Positions 53,191-63,127 of a stretch of DNA of 64,000 nucleotides are shown piece by piece (the first letter of the stretch is position 1; each line of letters opens with the position of its first letter). The notes under the pieces are model-generated. The model was not told the DNA's origin, ran no database searches, and saw only the letters and a list, made by a program, of their open reading frames with translations. The DNA lies in contig JAQGEQ010000354.1 of assembly GCA_034620365.1 (NCBI GenBank), positions 186,001 through 250,000 of the forward strand. The letters run 5' to 3'. This DNA is from Pegea sp. RAD2-039. Taxonomy: Eukaryota > Chordata > Thaliacea > Salpida > Salpidae. The position numbers and the translations under genes are program-made.

Positions 53191-54135
53191 ATGAATTTCA
53201 CTCAATTTAATTCATCATCAAGAGGAGTTAAAGAGATAGAAGAATACAATTATTATCACAAAAATTATTATTATGATTATCTTCTTGAAACAACAAACAT
53301 CCTTTTCTTGGTCCTTTCAATTTGGCAATGCTTTTCTTTTAAAGTCTATATGAATAGAATGCTTCCTCTAAGTAAGCGTAGAAAAACTTTTGGAAGTTTA
53401 ATGAATCTGGCTTTTTTAGAATGTATCATTACTCTTATGAGACTAATTTCGACTCAAGTTACGTTTTTTATTGGCCAAATTACTGATATAAATGACCATG
53501 GAGATGCTTTATGCAACAGAGCATTAAAAATATCTTTAGTTTTGTCAGCTTGCTGTTATATTCCAACCGCTTTATTCTTTTGGCAGCGACAGAGAATCAT
53601 TTGTGAAGAATCAACTTTAAAGATTATGAAAACTAAATTTGTAAAATACCTAAGCAACATAAGTTTGCTGGTCATTATTTTGACTATAATTTGTTGCTGT
53701 ATAGTCAAGCTGTTAGACGAAGGTTACAAAATATCGGTATCTGGATGTGTACCTACTAAACTCAACGTTGTACCGAACTGGTATTCTTATTTTGGAATAA
53801 GTATCTCTATAGTATTTCATTTGATCATGTTTTCTCTTTTTGTCTACCCATTAATAGCTAGTAGGCGAGAAGGTAATCAAATGAAAGAAGTGACAGAAGC
53901 TTTACATATAGCAGCACGAACAATGCTGCTAACTATGATGCTGACTTCTTTGTCTCTTCTTCTGAAATATCTTCTGGTTCCTGATTTTTATCCGATATCT
54001 GTTTTGTCAACTTTATTGAATATTACTTTTTTTTTGAAGCTTGTCACCATTTTAACTTCATTTAAAGGTTATTCAACGATTTGTATGTTGGGTTGTTCAA
54101 CTTTGTATAAAAATGAAGAATCCACTGAAGCTTGA
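53191..54135 (+). CDS. Divergent intronless seven-transmembrane receptor-like protein
   Basis: A single frame of 314 residues from the ATG at 53191. The N-terminus has two possible N-glycosylation sites (NFT, NSS) and an Asn/Tyr-rich stretch. Seven hydrophobic segments fall at about 31-53, 67-95, 108-130, 152-174, 198-222, 241-262 and 268-291. Cys108 at the start of TM3 and Cys186 in the loop before TM5 could form the usual GPCR disulphide. TM3 ends FWQRQR rather than DRY, and TM7 lacks NPxxY. The size and topology suit a GPCR of unknown class; ligand and signalling are unknown. It could instead be a non-GPCR seven-pass protein. No TGACGTCA is present in or near the gene. Confidence 0.75.
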   Translation: MNFTQFNSSSRGVKEIEEYNYYHKNYYYDYLLETTNILFLVLSIWQCFSFKVYMNRMLPLSKRRKTFGSLMNLAFLECIITLMRLISTQVTFFIGQITDINDHGDALCNRALKISLVLSACCYIPTALFFWQRQRIICEESTLKIMKTKFVKYLSNISLLVIILTIICCCIVKLLDEGYKISVSGCVPTKLNVVPNWYSYFGISISIVFHLIMFSLFVYPLIASRREGNQMKEVTEALHIAARTMLLTMMLTSLSLLLKYLLVPDFYPISVLSTLLNITFFLKLVTILTSFKGYSTICMLGCSTLYKNEESTEA

Positions 54136-55585
54136 TTTCAGTTTTCTCTGTAAGTTTTTGAAACGGTTGCGCTTTTCTATTTCTGTTGGTAACTGCTGTT
54201 TGGTATTTTACTTCAAAAGTACTTCTTCAAGATTACTAAGAGCTAAATTTGCTCGTATTTCATCTTTCAGTCTTTCACTTTTTGTTCATTAATTTCATAA
54301 AGGTTTAAACATTTTAAATTTCATCCCAATTTTCTTGTTCACGCTTTCCTGAATAAATAAAAGTATCCTTGCTTTAAACCACATCGTCTTTCTTTTTTTC
54401 TACTAATCGACAGATTCAAATAAAAATGAAGAAGAAGCAAGTTTCAGAAGAAAGCAAGGTGTTTTTGATCAGCAGATGATATGATGTTTTGTACAGCACA
54501 AATAGATATTCTAAGTGGTTTTATCAGTGCAGCTTTATTTTGATTATAGAAACCAAAAAAGTACGAACAAATTTTTATATTATTAACCTTTTAACTTCGA
54601 ATTATATTTAGATTTAAATGACTTCTATAACTAGAGTAAACTATTTTATATTTGAAATAATATTTCTAGAAAGAAAAAAATATTTATAAATTCAAAACAT
54701 TGGAGTTTCAGTGGAATGTTTTTGTTTAGAGAAATTCCTTAAATGAAGATTGATAACAAGTTTAATATTCTGTTTAAATTCTAACATGTTATCTATAGAA
54801 CAATCAAACACTTTGTAGTTGTACAATATCTTTAAACTTCCATAATGTGCTGTTTAGTGTGAAATATATTCTTTTACTTTTAGGTAAAAACTTAAACTTA
54901 ATTTTTAAGAAGCAGATTTCTTTGCTTTGAAAGAAAGGATGACATAAAAGTCGAATATTTTAGAAAGTCAACTTAAATTTATTGATTACTTTACAGATCA
55001 CAATCTTCCTTACGTCCTCAGAAACTCTTCAATCAAAATTAAGTTCTTCCTGAATTAATCATAAATTGTGATAACTAAGACCTTCAAATTATCTCTTTTC
55101 TCGTTACATTTGCTTATAATTCAAAACGACTGAAGAAGAGAGAAGAAAGATAAATTTTGAAAGATAGAAGGAAACCAAAAAGGCTTTTTGTTCCGTCACT
55201 AAAAGCATATCCCGCGTGGCCGTTCTCGGTCGAAGCAGGTCCCTATTAAGTCAATTTAAATAGAAAATAATTTTATTAAACAAACATTAGTCTTGAAGTT
55301 GACAGATCAGATATTTCTTTCAAATCAAGGTGCTAAATCATTTCAACTGGTTTCTTGTTAAACCTTCATATTCTACGATGAGCTCTTAGTAGGGTAATTC
55401 CTTTTCAAATCAAAGTTTTTATCAACTGCTATCTGTGTTCTTGAATTTATAGTTTAAACTAACAGATAGGGACTTAATGGTGATCAGAAATTTATTTTAT
55501 TTAATTTTTAATCTGAAGTTTATTGCTTATCAGAAAAATTCACCAGAAATTTATGTCGAATAACGAATACTGAAATTAAGAAAGA
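54136..55585. other. Convergent spacer between 7TM and 2OG-oxygenase genes
   Basis: Both genes end here (3' UTRs). AT-rich, no further coding sequence recognised. A short GC-richer stretch near 55195-55245 contains cccgcgtggccgttctcggt, without an evident function. Confidence 0.45.
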
Positions 55586-57644
55586 TTAAATAGAAGATAA
55601 GAGTTTTAAAGATGAAAGTATTTTTCGATGCTTTTGTTGATACAAAAATAATTGTAGTTGATCTTCTAAACAATCATCATCACAATTGTTATCATCAACC
55701 TTAAAAATGAAATTCTCATCCTCATCTTCATCTTCATTCTCATCATTATCTTGATTTTCATCCTGATCTTCATCTTCTAGCAATCCCAACATCAAATCTT
55801 TGATGATCTTTTCATTGTCGTCAAAATCTCTTTCCAGATTCAGTTGGCAATTGTTACTTCTAACTTGCTTCAATTTCTTGTCATGTGAAAGTTTTTCGAT
55901 TGTGAGTAGTCTTTGAAGGTGTGACGTCACTATCTGACGACGTGATGACGTCACAAATTTTGACATGTTGGCTTGCAGCTGACTGTAAAATAGAGGAAGA
56001 GATTAGTGACATCATCGACAGTTCTGAAGTGATAGTGGCATATTTAAAAACCGATGACGTCATCTGTATTGATCTGACCTTATAGGGAATTGAATGCGCG
56101 ATAAAATTTCGTGTCTTCCTTCTTCTTCAAAACTCTTCTTTACAGCTTCATGTTTATTTGGAGCAAGTTTCACAGCAAACGTCATTCTGACGCGATCACG
56201 TGACGCAGGCGGAAGTGCTGAGTGAGGGAAATCCCCCGTGAAAGCCGCCAATCTTCCATATAGGGGAATCACCGAAGCTACGTAATCATTATTCTTTGCT
56301 TCATCTTCTAGTTTTTCCCAGAATACAGTTTCACCTATGATGTCATTAGTGAAAATGACGTCATCGTTCAAGATGACGTCACACTGACCATAATCTTGTG
56401 CTGACCAATTAGGAGTTAGATAGATTAGAAAAGTAATTTCTTCCTCATCATTTTTGCTTGTGTCTAGATGTAGTCGAGTGTGATCGAAGCTTCTGATGTA
56501 GTTGCAACTGACGTCATAAGGGTACCAATTGGCGTGTCCTAAGGTGTTGAGGATTTTTTTTTAATTTTGTTAAAAATAAAGCTTTCGACCTTTTTTTTAT
56601 AAACTAATTTTTCAATAAAATCTTTTTTCACAAATACAAACCTGTCATGACTTCTACACAATTTTGGATGATAGGCCAGAAAGAAGTTTGGACAAATTGT
56701 TTCACATTAACAGCTGCAATCCAGTTGACATTATCAGAATCAAAATCTAAATGATCATCATGAAAAAATTGTGCAAAATTTGAAGTATATTCTCGAAGTA
56801 AATCTAGATTTCGTCGTTGAAATAATCCATCGAAAACAACCAACTAGAATAATGACGTCATTAGTAGTTGATGACGTCATCAATATTTCTAGAACCTTCT
56901 GATTTGATTTGTTGGTCACATTCAAGAATACATGACTGATGACGTCATAAATTTGTTGTTGTGGTTCTTTTTGTGATTTCATCCAATAAGTAAGTGTCTA
57001 TGAGTGATGACATCAGTAAATGATATGATCATGATGTCATAAGCTAACCGGAACGCTTGCATGAAACAAGTTATTGGTTGGTGTTTGAGGTTTTTTGATG
57101 ACGTAATTAAAAACGACAAGAAATTCGTCAAACTGGCTCCCAGGTGGTTGAATATAACAATGACTTCGTTGCCAAGTAACCAACCGTACATGACGTGACG
57201 TCACTACAGCGAAATCATTAAAATTATTGACGTCATCATGACAAATAAGCGCGCTATAACTATTTTTCGTCGTCAACGGATTAAGAAACAGTAAGGCAGA
57301 AGTGATGACGTCATTGCTACTAAACTTGATGACGTCACCACGTCTTACGATCGTTGAATAAACTTCGATAAGTTCCAATTTGCTGCAACGTCATCTTTAG
57401 TCGATTGATGACGTTTTCAAGTAGTCACTTACGTGATGTCATCCTTTCTTGGAAGTGAACTAATGACGTCAGAGATCTTTTGACCAATCCGTGTCATGGC
57501 AACCAGATCTGGATCCTGATGTGACCGCCAAGGACCACTGATGACGTCATCATCACCCATGTAACGCCATGCATCACTGACACTGAAAAAAATTCGTGTC
57601 ATGTACGCATGTGCCTCGCTGATGACGTCATCATATACGTAAAC
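55586..57644 (-). CDS. 2-oxoglutarate/Fe(II) dioxygenase with duplicated, degenerate N-terminal copy (5' end open)
   Basis: The C-terminal copy (exons 56642-56843, 56389-56538, 56079-56334) has all catalytic marks of a prolyl-hydroxylase-like double-stranded beta-helix: Fe ligands His and Asp in TRLHLDT, DYGGETVFWEK, distal His in GDFPHSALPP, and the 2OG-binding Arg in RDRVRMTFAVKL. The N-terminal half (about 57050-57644, then 56896-56997) aligns in pattern, for example QRSHCYIQPPGSQFDEFLVV, but lacks the HxD pair and the Arg. The last exon (55586-55982) adds a basic segment and a run of Asp/Glu/Asn. The substrate is unknown; hydroxylation of protein or another substrate is inferred from the fold. 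The first exon was not found: a 3' splice site precedes 57644. Extra short introns are possible in 57050-57382. Confidence 0.75.
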
Positions 57645-58290
57645 CTGCAGAAGATCAATGTGATGTTATCAAATGAAAGATGTGGGAAATTTTCTGATTT
57701 ATGACGTCATTAAGAAGTGACACCCTCAACAACTATAGATTTCAGATGTTGAGAGTTCAGTTGAAAGTTTTAAAATTTATTAATTTCAGATATTAACTCA
57801 ATTGCTTCTAATTTTTCACCAAAATCTTTTAAATTTTCCAAAAGTAGAAAATTTTAATATCTACAAACTGAAGAAATCTCAACAGCTACTAAATTAGATT
57901 TTTATGAAGAACAACACCGATTTAGGTGCTAAAAACAGGCGAGTCTTCAGAACATTTGAACATCAATTGGCAAATATTTTCGAAGGAACAAATTTTAGTT
58001 GGAATTTTGTTGCTAGCCCAAAAGTTAAAGATCAATAACACATCTAAAGATGCCAAATTAACTTGAGTTGCATTCGAATTTGGATAATTACAACATCTAC
58101 TATGAATTTTTAACTTTTAGTTTTTTTTAATCTTCAAAATTCCCCAAAATCCTTTGGACATTTCAAACCTAGTTGACATGATCGAATTGCTACTTAAAAG
58201 TTCTGTTTTTTCAACATATTTTAGAATTTTTATTTTCATTTAGAATATTTCCGCCATCCACAATAAGGCTTCTCTACCTGTGACGTCATC
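55915..58290. repeat. TGACGTCA island 4 (2OG-oxygenase gene)
   Basis: About 18 exact copies in 2.4 kb, many extended to GATGACGTCATC, in introns, exons and the 5' flank up to about 58278. Nearby TGATGTCA and TGACATCA (for example near 56006, 56338, 57007, 57033, 57436) look like CpG-decay products of the same palindrome. Confidence 0.93.
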
Positions 58291-59556
58291 AACAAAAAGC
58301 TTCTAAAAGCGACTTCCTCGATCAAACAAAATCTATTTTATTTACAATAAATAGGACAAGAAATCTTTTTTACTTTTTTTCCTGAACTTGAGGAATATAT
58401 TTTTGTTGGTTGAGAAACTTCAGAAAAAAAATATCTATTTGCTGATATAAAACCTAAACAACAAATTATCAACAAATTTAACTGGCTGGTGTAGTAACTT
58501 GTCATCCTGATCATACTTATGCTGCTTCCTTACAATAATAGTTAAAAGTTTAATCAATTTCAACAAATCTGGCGCTTTCAATTTTTGGATTGAGGAATAG
58601 TATATCCAATTTTTTATTCGTGAAGTTTTTGGAAATATTTAATAATTGACATTTTCAAAAATAATTTTAATTTACATTTCTACTAAAACATCATATTTCA
58701 ATATTTTTTGATTATTTATCATTATATTTAAAAAAACTAAAAGCTAAATAACTATTTTGTTAATGAATTTTAAGAGCTCTATTAAAAAACAGTTTGAAAT
58801 ATTTTCAAATAATTATTGAAATTTTAAAAATAGGTAAATTTTTTAAGCGTCTGAACTGTATCGTACTTGTACCGTAACTTGTATCATACTATTTTATTGA
58901 TATTGTACAATATTTATATTTTTAGATGGAGTTAATAGAACTAAAAACTATTTTATAATCTGAATATTTAAATATTTAGTTTATTTAGAATTATTTAAAG
59001 GTTTCACTTTCCTAATTTTTCTTATTTTGCAATTTGCATTAAATAAAAATATTTGCTTTATTCTAAAAAACGTCTCTATTACTGTAGATTTATAAAATCA
59101 AAGTGAATTTGAAAAGCTATTTATTCATGAAATAGATAATTCTCATTTACAAACTAGGTGTGAAGAAGCAGCAAGTAATCAGAAAAAACTGAAATATGAT
59201 GATAGTGCAGAGGGAATGTTGGAATGTTTTGTATATGAGAAAAGATTTAAATGAAAAAAAAACAATGATTAGATCCATGATTTCGGTTGGTGTTACAGTC
59301 TGAAGTACTGTATACGTTCGTCCATATTTTTCTACCATTGAAACCTTTAAATAATTACTAAATTTAGAAATTTATTTCAAAAACTGCTTATAACAAACCT
59401 TTCCACCACTCACTACCTCAGACAATAACTTCTGTAGTTTTTGTGTCACCAACTACAGCTTGAACCTTCACACTATCAGTTGGGTTGCCATCAGCAGCTT
59501 TTTGGCAAAGTGGACTCTTTGCTCTCAAGTTTATTTCTTGTGTCGTTTGTGTTGTT

Positions 59557-59652
59557 GAATTTCAGTGTGTCGTTTGTCAAAAAAGTTTTTCTCTAAAGTC
59601 CAATCGTAATCGTAATGTAAAAACTCACTTTGGTAAAGAAACGTTTTGTTAG
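59557..59652 (+). pseudogene. C2H2 zinc-finger relic
   Basis: Reads EFQCVVCQKSFSLKSN, then NVKTHFGKETFC and a stop. The Cys-x2-Cys-x3-Phe half of a C2H2 finger is intact and the linker is recognisable, but the first zinc-binding His is lost and no further finger follows. Too short and damaged to be a gene; it derives from a multi-finger protein. Confidence 0.6.
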
Positions 59653-61417
59653 ATTACTTTTGCAGTATGTTTTTAATATGAAAGTACGCTTTAAACGTAA
59701 ATTTTAAAAGCTTTTCAAATGAATGTTTGATGAGTTACAGCTTATAGTTAAAGCGCCTACTTTTGTTATTTTCATAAAATTATTCTTACCATTTTTTCAA
59801 AATTTATTTCAATGAGTTTGAAGGTTTGCATCTTTCAATTTTTTTGTTGAATCTACAGACGACTTTATTTTAAATGGTATTGATAACTTATGTCTTAAAT
59901 TCTAACTTCAAAATGTTTCAGAAACATTTGAATCTATAATTTTGAACAAGGTAAGCACACCATTTTATTTCTTTGACAATTTGTTCGTACCTGTTTAATC
60001 TCTGTAGTAATTTAAACGACCGGTTTTTCTTTCTTGTATGTGATTTCAAAGTAATAAAATTATTTTTACAATTTGAGTAGTTATTTAATTAAAAGGATTT
60101 TATTTTTAATATTTTTTTAATTTAATATTTTTGACCTAAACGTATAGGTAAACTTTTTTCGGTAGTTTTTTGTAATTTTTATCGTTGAAAATGAGTAGTC
60201 AGTAAAATAGTTAGATTTTTATTAACAAATGTGTCTAAACAACTTACAAAGAATAAATGTTTATCATATAATAAAAGTAATTATTGACATCAAATGTCGT
60301 CTAACAATTGGGATCAGATTATTTTAAAGAAGTTTTTTGTTACTTTTTACGGCTCTTCTGAAAAGAACTTAAGAATTACTTTATCTTAAGCAAGAATTTA
60401 GTAATATAATTATACAAGTACCAGCCTAAGAGAGACAACAGCACAGCCAATTCTCAACGATATGTTTGACTTTATCATAGACTCAGTCATCAATATTTAT
60501 ATTTTTTGTCTGGTAACCTATCTTACGACTAGTACGAAGTAGCTGTAAACATAGTATAGTGAAAATAATACTACTAATTTTAAAACTTGAACTCATTTAA
60601 TCAACAATAATCTGACCAAACCTGAAACTTATACACAACTGCATTAATCCAAGTGAAAACATGAACGTTACAAAAGGCTTATACTTAAATTATGAATACT
60701 AATACCTCTACATACCTTAACTATTCTGTCCATATATCATCTTATCATATATGGTATCAACAAGAAGTAATATCTTCTGTCCCATCTCCTTGTTTTCAAA
60801 GAAAAAAGAACTGGACAACGTTTTGAAGTTAGTTTTAACTTTCTGAACAAAACTCTAAAATTAATTGATTAAATCACTGACTTCAGAAGTTGTGAGATTT
60901 GATTACTCCTGGGAAGTGACTTTCAAAACTCAAGTTGTTCTTGCCAATTCAGTTTATTTTGATATTCTAAACAATTTTCTAATTTAGTTTATGTCTACTT
61001 CCTTTACTTGGGACCTACCACAGATTCGGTTGTATTTATATTCTTCCAACAGCGTTTCACTGTAGTTCAATGATATATGATATTTAAAAAGTTGTTAATT
61101 TTATCATGTGATGATTTTTGTAATTCTAGATGAATAATTAATTTTTCTGACAAAGATCAGGCAAATCCTGTCTTTAGTAGATTTTGTTTATGATAGTTTG
61201 CTTTGATAAATTTCATTAATTATTTGACTTAGAGTTTGTTAATTCACTCACAGAAGAGCAATTTTGATGTTTACAAATTGTGTGATTTTTTTAAAGAGCT
61301 AAACGATAATTATATTTTATAACAGACTTCTAAAGTTGTTTAAGAAAAAAAAAATTTGGGCATTAAGTATCATTTTAACGATGAATTAATTCTTAAGTTC
61401 TTTTCACAAGAACCGTA

Positions 61418-61500
61418 AGAAGTAACAACACACACACTGCAATGACTTTTCACCAGTATGAGTTCTTTCATGACTATTTAGGTGAGACTTACAAGAAAAA
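61418..61500 (-). pseudogene. C2H2 zinc-finger relic joined to LINE sequence
   Basis: The minus strand reads CLQSFSCKSHLNSHERTHTG then EKSLQCVCC and a stop soon after. It has Cys-x3-Phe-x5-Leu-x2-His-x3-His and the TGEK linker, but the first zinc-binding Cys is missing where the upstream sequence turns into reverse transcriptase. A breakpoint between two elements is therefore likely at about 61500. Confidence 0.65.
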
Positions 61501-62110
61501 CTTTGTAAACAACCAATAATCTTCCTGAGTCAGGGAAGATTTCTGTTTCACAAAGCCATGCTGGAAATCAGATATTAGATGGTGCTCCATCAAATGAGTG
61601 GTATTATGATTGTGAATGATATGCTCTTGAGTTCTGCAGATAACTGAAGTCAGCGAAACTGCTCTGTAGTTAAGTGCAATGTTTCTGGGACCTTTTTTAT
61701 GAGTTGGAGTAATAATAGCTTTCTTCCAAATTTGTGGAGCTCTTCCTTGCCTCAGAGTCATGTTAAAGAGTAGCGATAAAAGTAGTGAGAAAAAGGAAGT
61801 GGTTTTTCTTAAGAGCAAAGATGGGATCTGATATCGGGTGTTGGAAACTGATGATTTAGCAACTCAGCTTTACTTTCTGGTTCCATCACAAGCTGGTTGC
61901 TGTTATCAAGAAAGGGAGGTATTTGAGATCTCGCCTTAAGCTTACGATTTATGAAACCAAAAAACGTTTTCTTGCTAGGTGAAGATAAAACTGTACTTTC
62001 TCTTCCTAAATGGAAATTAGAAATATATATCTTGTAAACTATACAAAGATCATTGTACAGAGATTTGATGGAAGGGTCTGTTTTAGTTTGTTTGTATTGG
62101 AGGGTTTTTA
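61500..62110 (-). mobile_element. LINE reverse-transcriptase fragment
   Basis: The minus strand carries SKKTFFGFINRKLKARSQIP (about 61920-61985), then LLFNMTLRQGRAPQIWKKAI followed by ITPTHKKGPRNIALNYRAVS and ISDFQHGFVKQKSSLTQ (61510-61790). These are the connector and the finger/palm start of a CR1/Jockey-type reverse transcriptase. The catalytic FADD region and the endonuclease are absent, so it is a dead fragment. It differs from the LINE at 38-41 kb. Confidence 0.85.
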
Positions 62111-63127
62111 AATGTCGTAAATTCTGTAAATATCTGATTTAAATATCATTATATTTTTTATTATTTATCATTCGTCTACTGAAAAGTGCTAGAATATTGT
62201 TAAAAATAAATGATTTATCAGTGGTAAGTGAAAGTTGACTTTTGAAAAACAACTGTCCTAAATTTATGCCTAGAAAACTTGTTTCTTGATTCTTTAAAAC
62301 ATTTATTTTGAAAAATAAAATTAATTAGGTTAGCTTATTAAAAATTTTTGTAATATATTTTTCAAAAAAAGGTTTTTTCACAAAAATAAAATTTTGGTCT
62401 TAATAGCAACAACCACTCTAAAATACTTTACGAAAAGTGTTTTTTAGTTTAGGGAAAGAACCTTCAGATTAAAATAATAATTTGTCATTTGTATAGTCAT
62501 AAAATTATAACAAACACTTATTTTATTACTGTTTATTGTTTTACGTTTGTTATTCACTATCTATGTAATTCAGAAACAAAACTTTTATAATATTATATTT
62601 AAAAAGTGTTTTCGACAATCCAAAGTTTAAACGAAAATAAGCTTGAATATTTTTACTGAGAACTGCAAATAATAATAATAATAACTGTAAGTAGTTTTGT
62701 TATAGTTTTTGCAAATGTATTCTTTGGTAGTATTTAAAAAAGATAATCAAATTCTATAGAATTATAAATTATTTTGATTATTTTTAACTAACCTAAAAAT
62801 GATCTTATCTTCTATAAAGACCTTAATAATATTTGTATTATGATAAAGATTTTGACCAAAAATTAATTTTTGTTTCATTTATTTATTTATATCTTAACCT
62901 ATTTTCGAAGGTTTCATTTAATATTTGAAATTTCAACTAATATTTTGAATAGATGTAAAAAATGTGTAATTATTACTTTTAATTACTTGTATATATAAAG
63001 TTTTTGATATATTTGTGAGTTATTGGAAATATTTGATAATAATTTTTAAGGTTTTCATGAAATATTTATTATCAGAATTAATTATTTAAACATAAATAAA
63101 ACATTTTTTTGATAAAATTGTTTGAAA

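Larger units (their letters stand above)
57645..63127. other. 5.5-kb region with missing 2OG 5' exon and transposon/zinc-finger relics
   Basis: The left end probably contains the promoter and first exon of the 2OG gene; an ATG directly followed by a splice-donor-like site (ATGACGTCACAG then gtagag, minus strand, near 58276-58290) is one weak candidate. The rest is AT-rich, with two C2H2 zinc-finger relics and a LINE fragment annotated separately. A GC-richer stretch at 59400-59550 (minus) reads KAADGNPTDSVKVQAVVGDT in one frame; its origin is unclear. Confidence 0.45.

Noticed and set aside
59147-59338. 63-residue minus-strand frame near 59.2 kb
   Set aside because: Phe/Leu/Ile-rich chance frame with no homologue I recognise and no splice or gene context.
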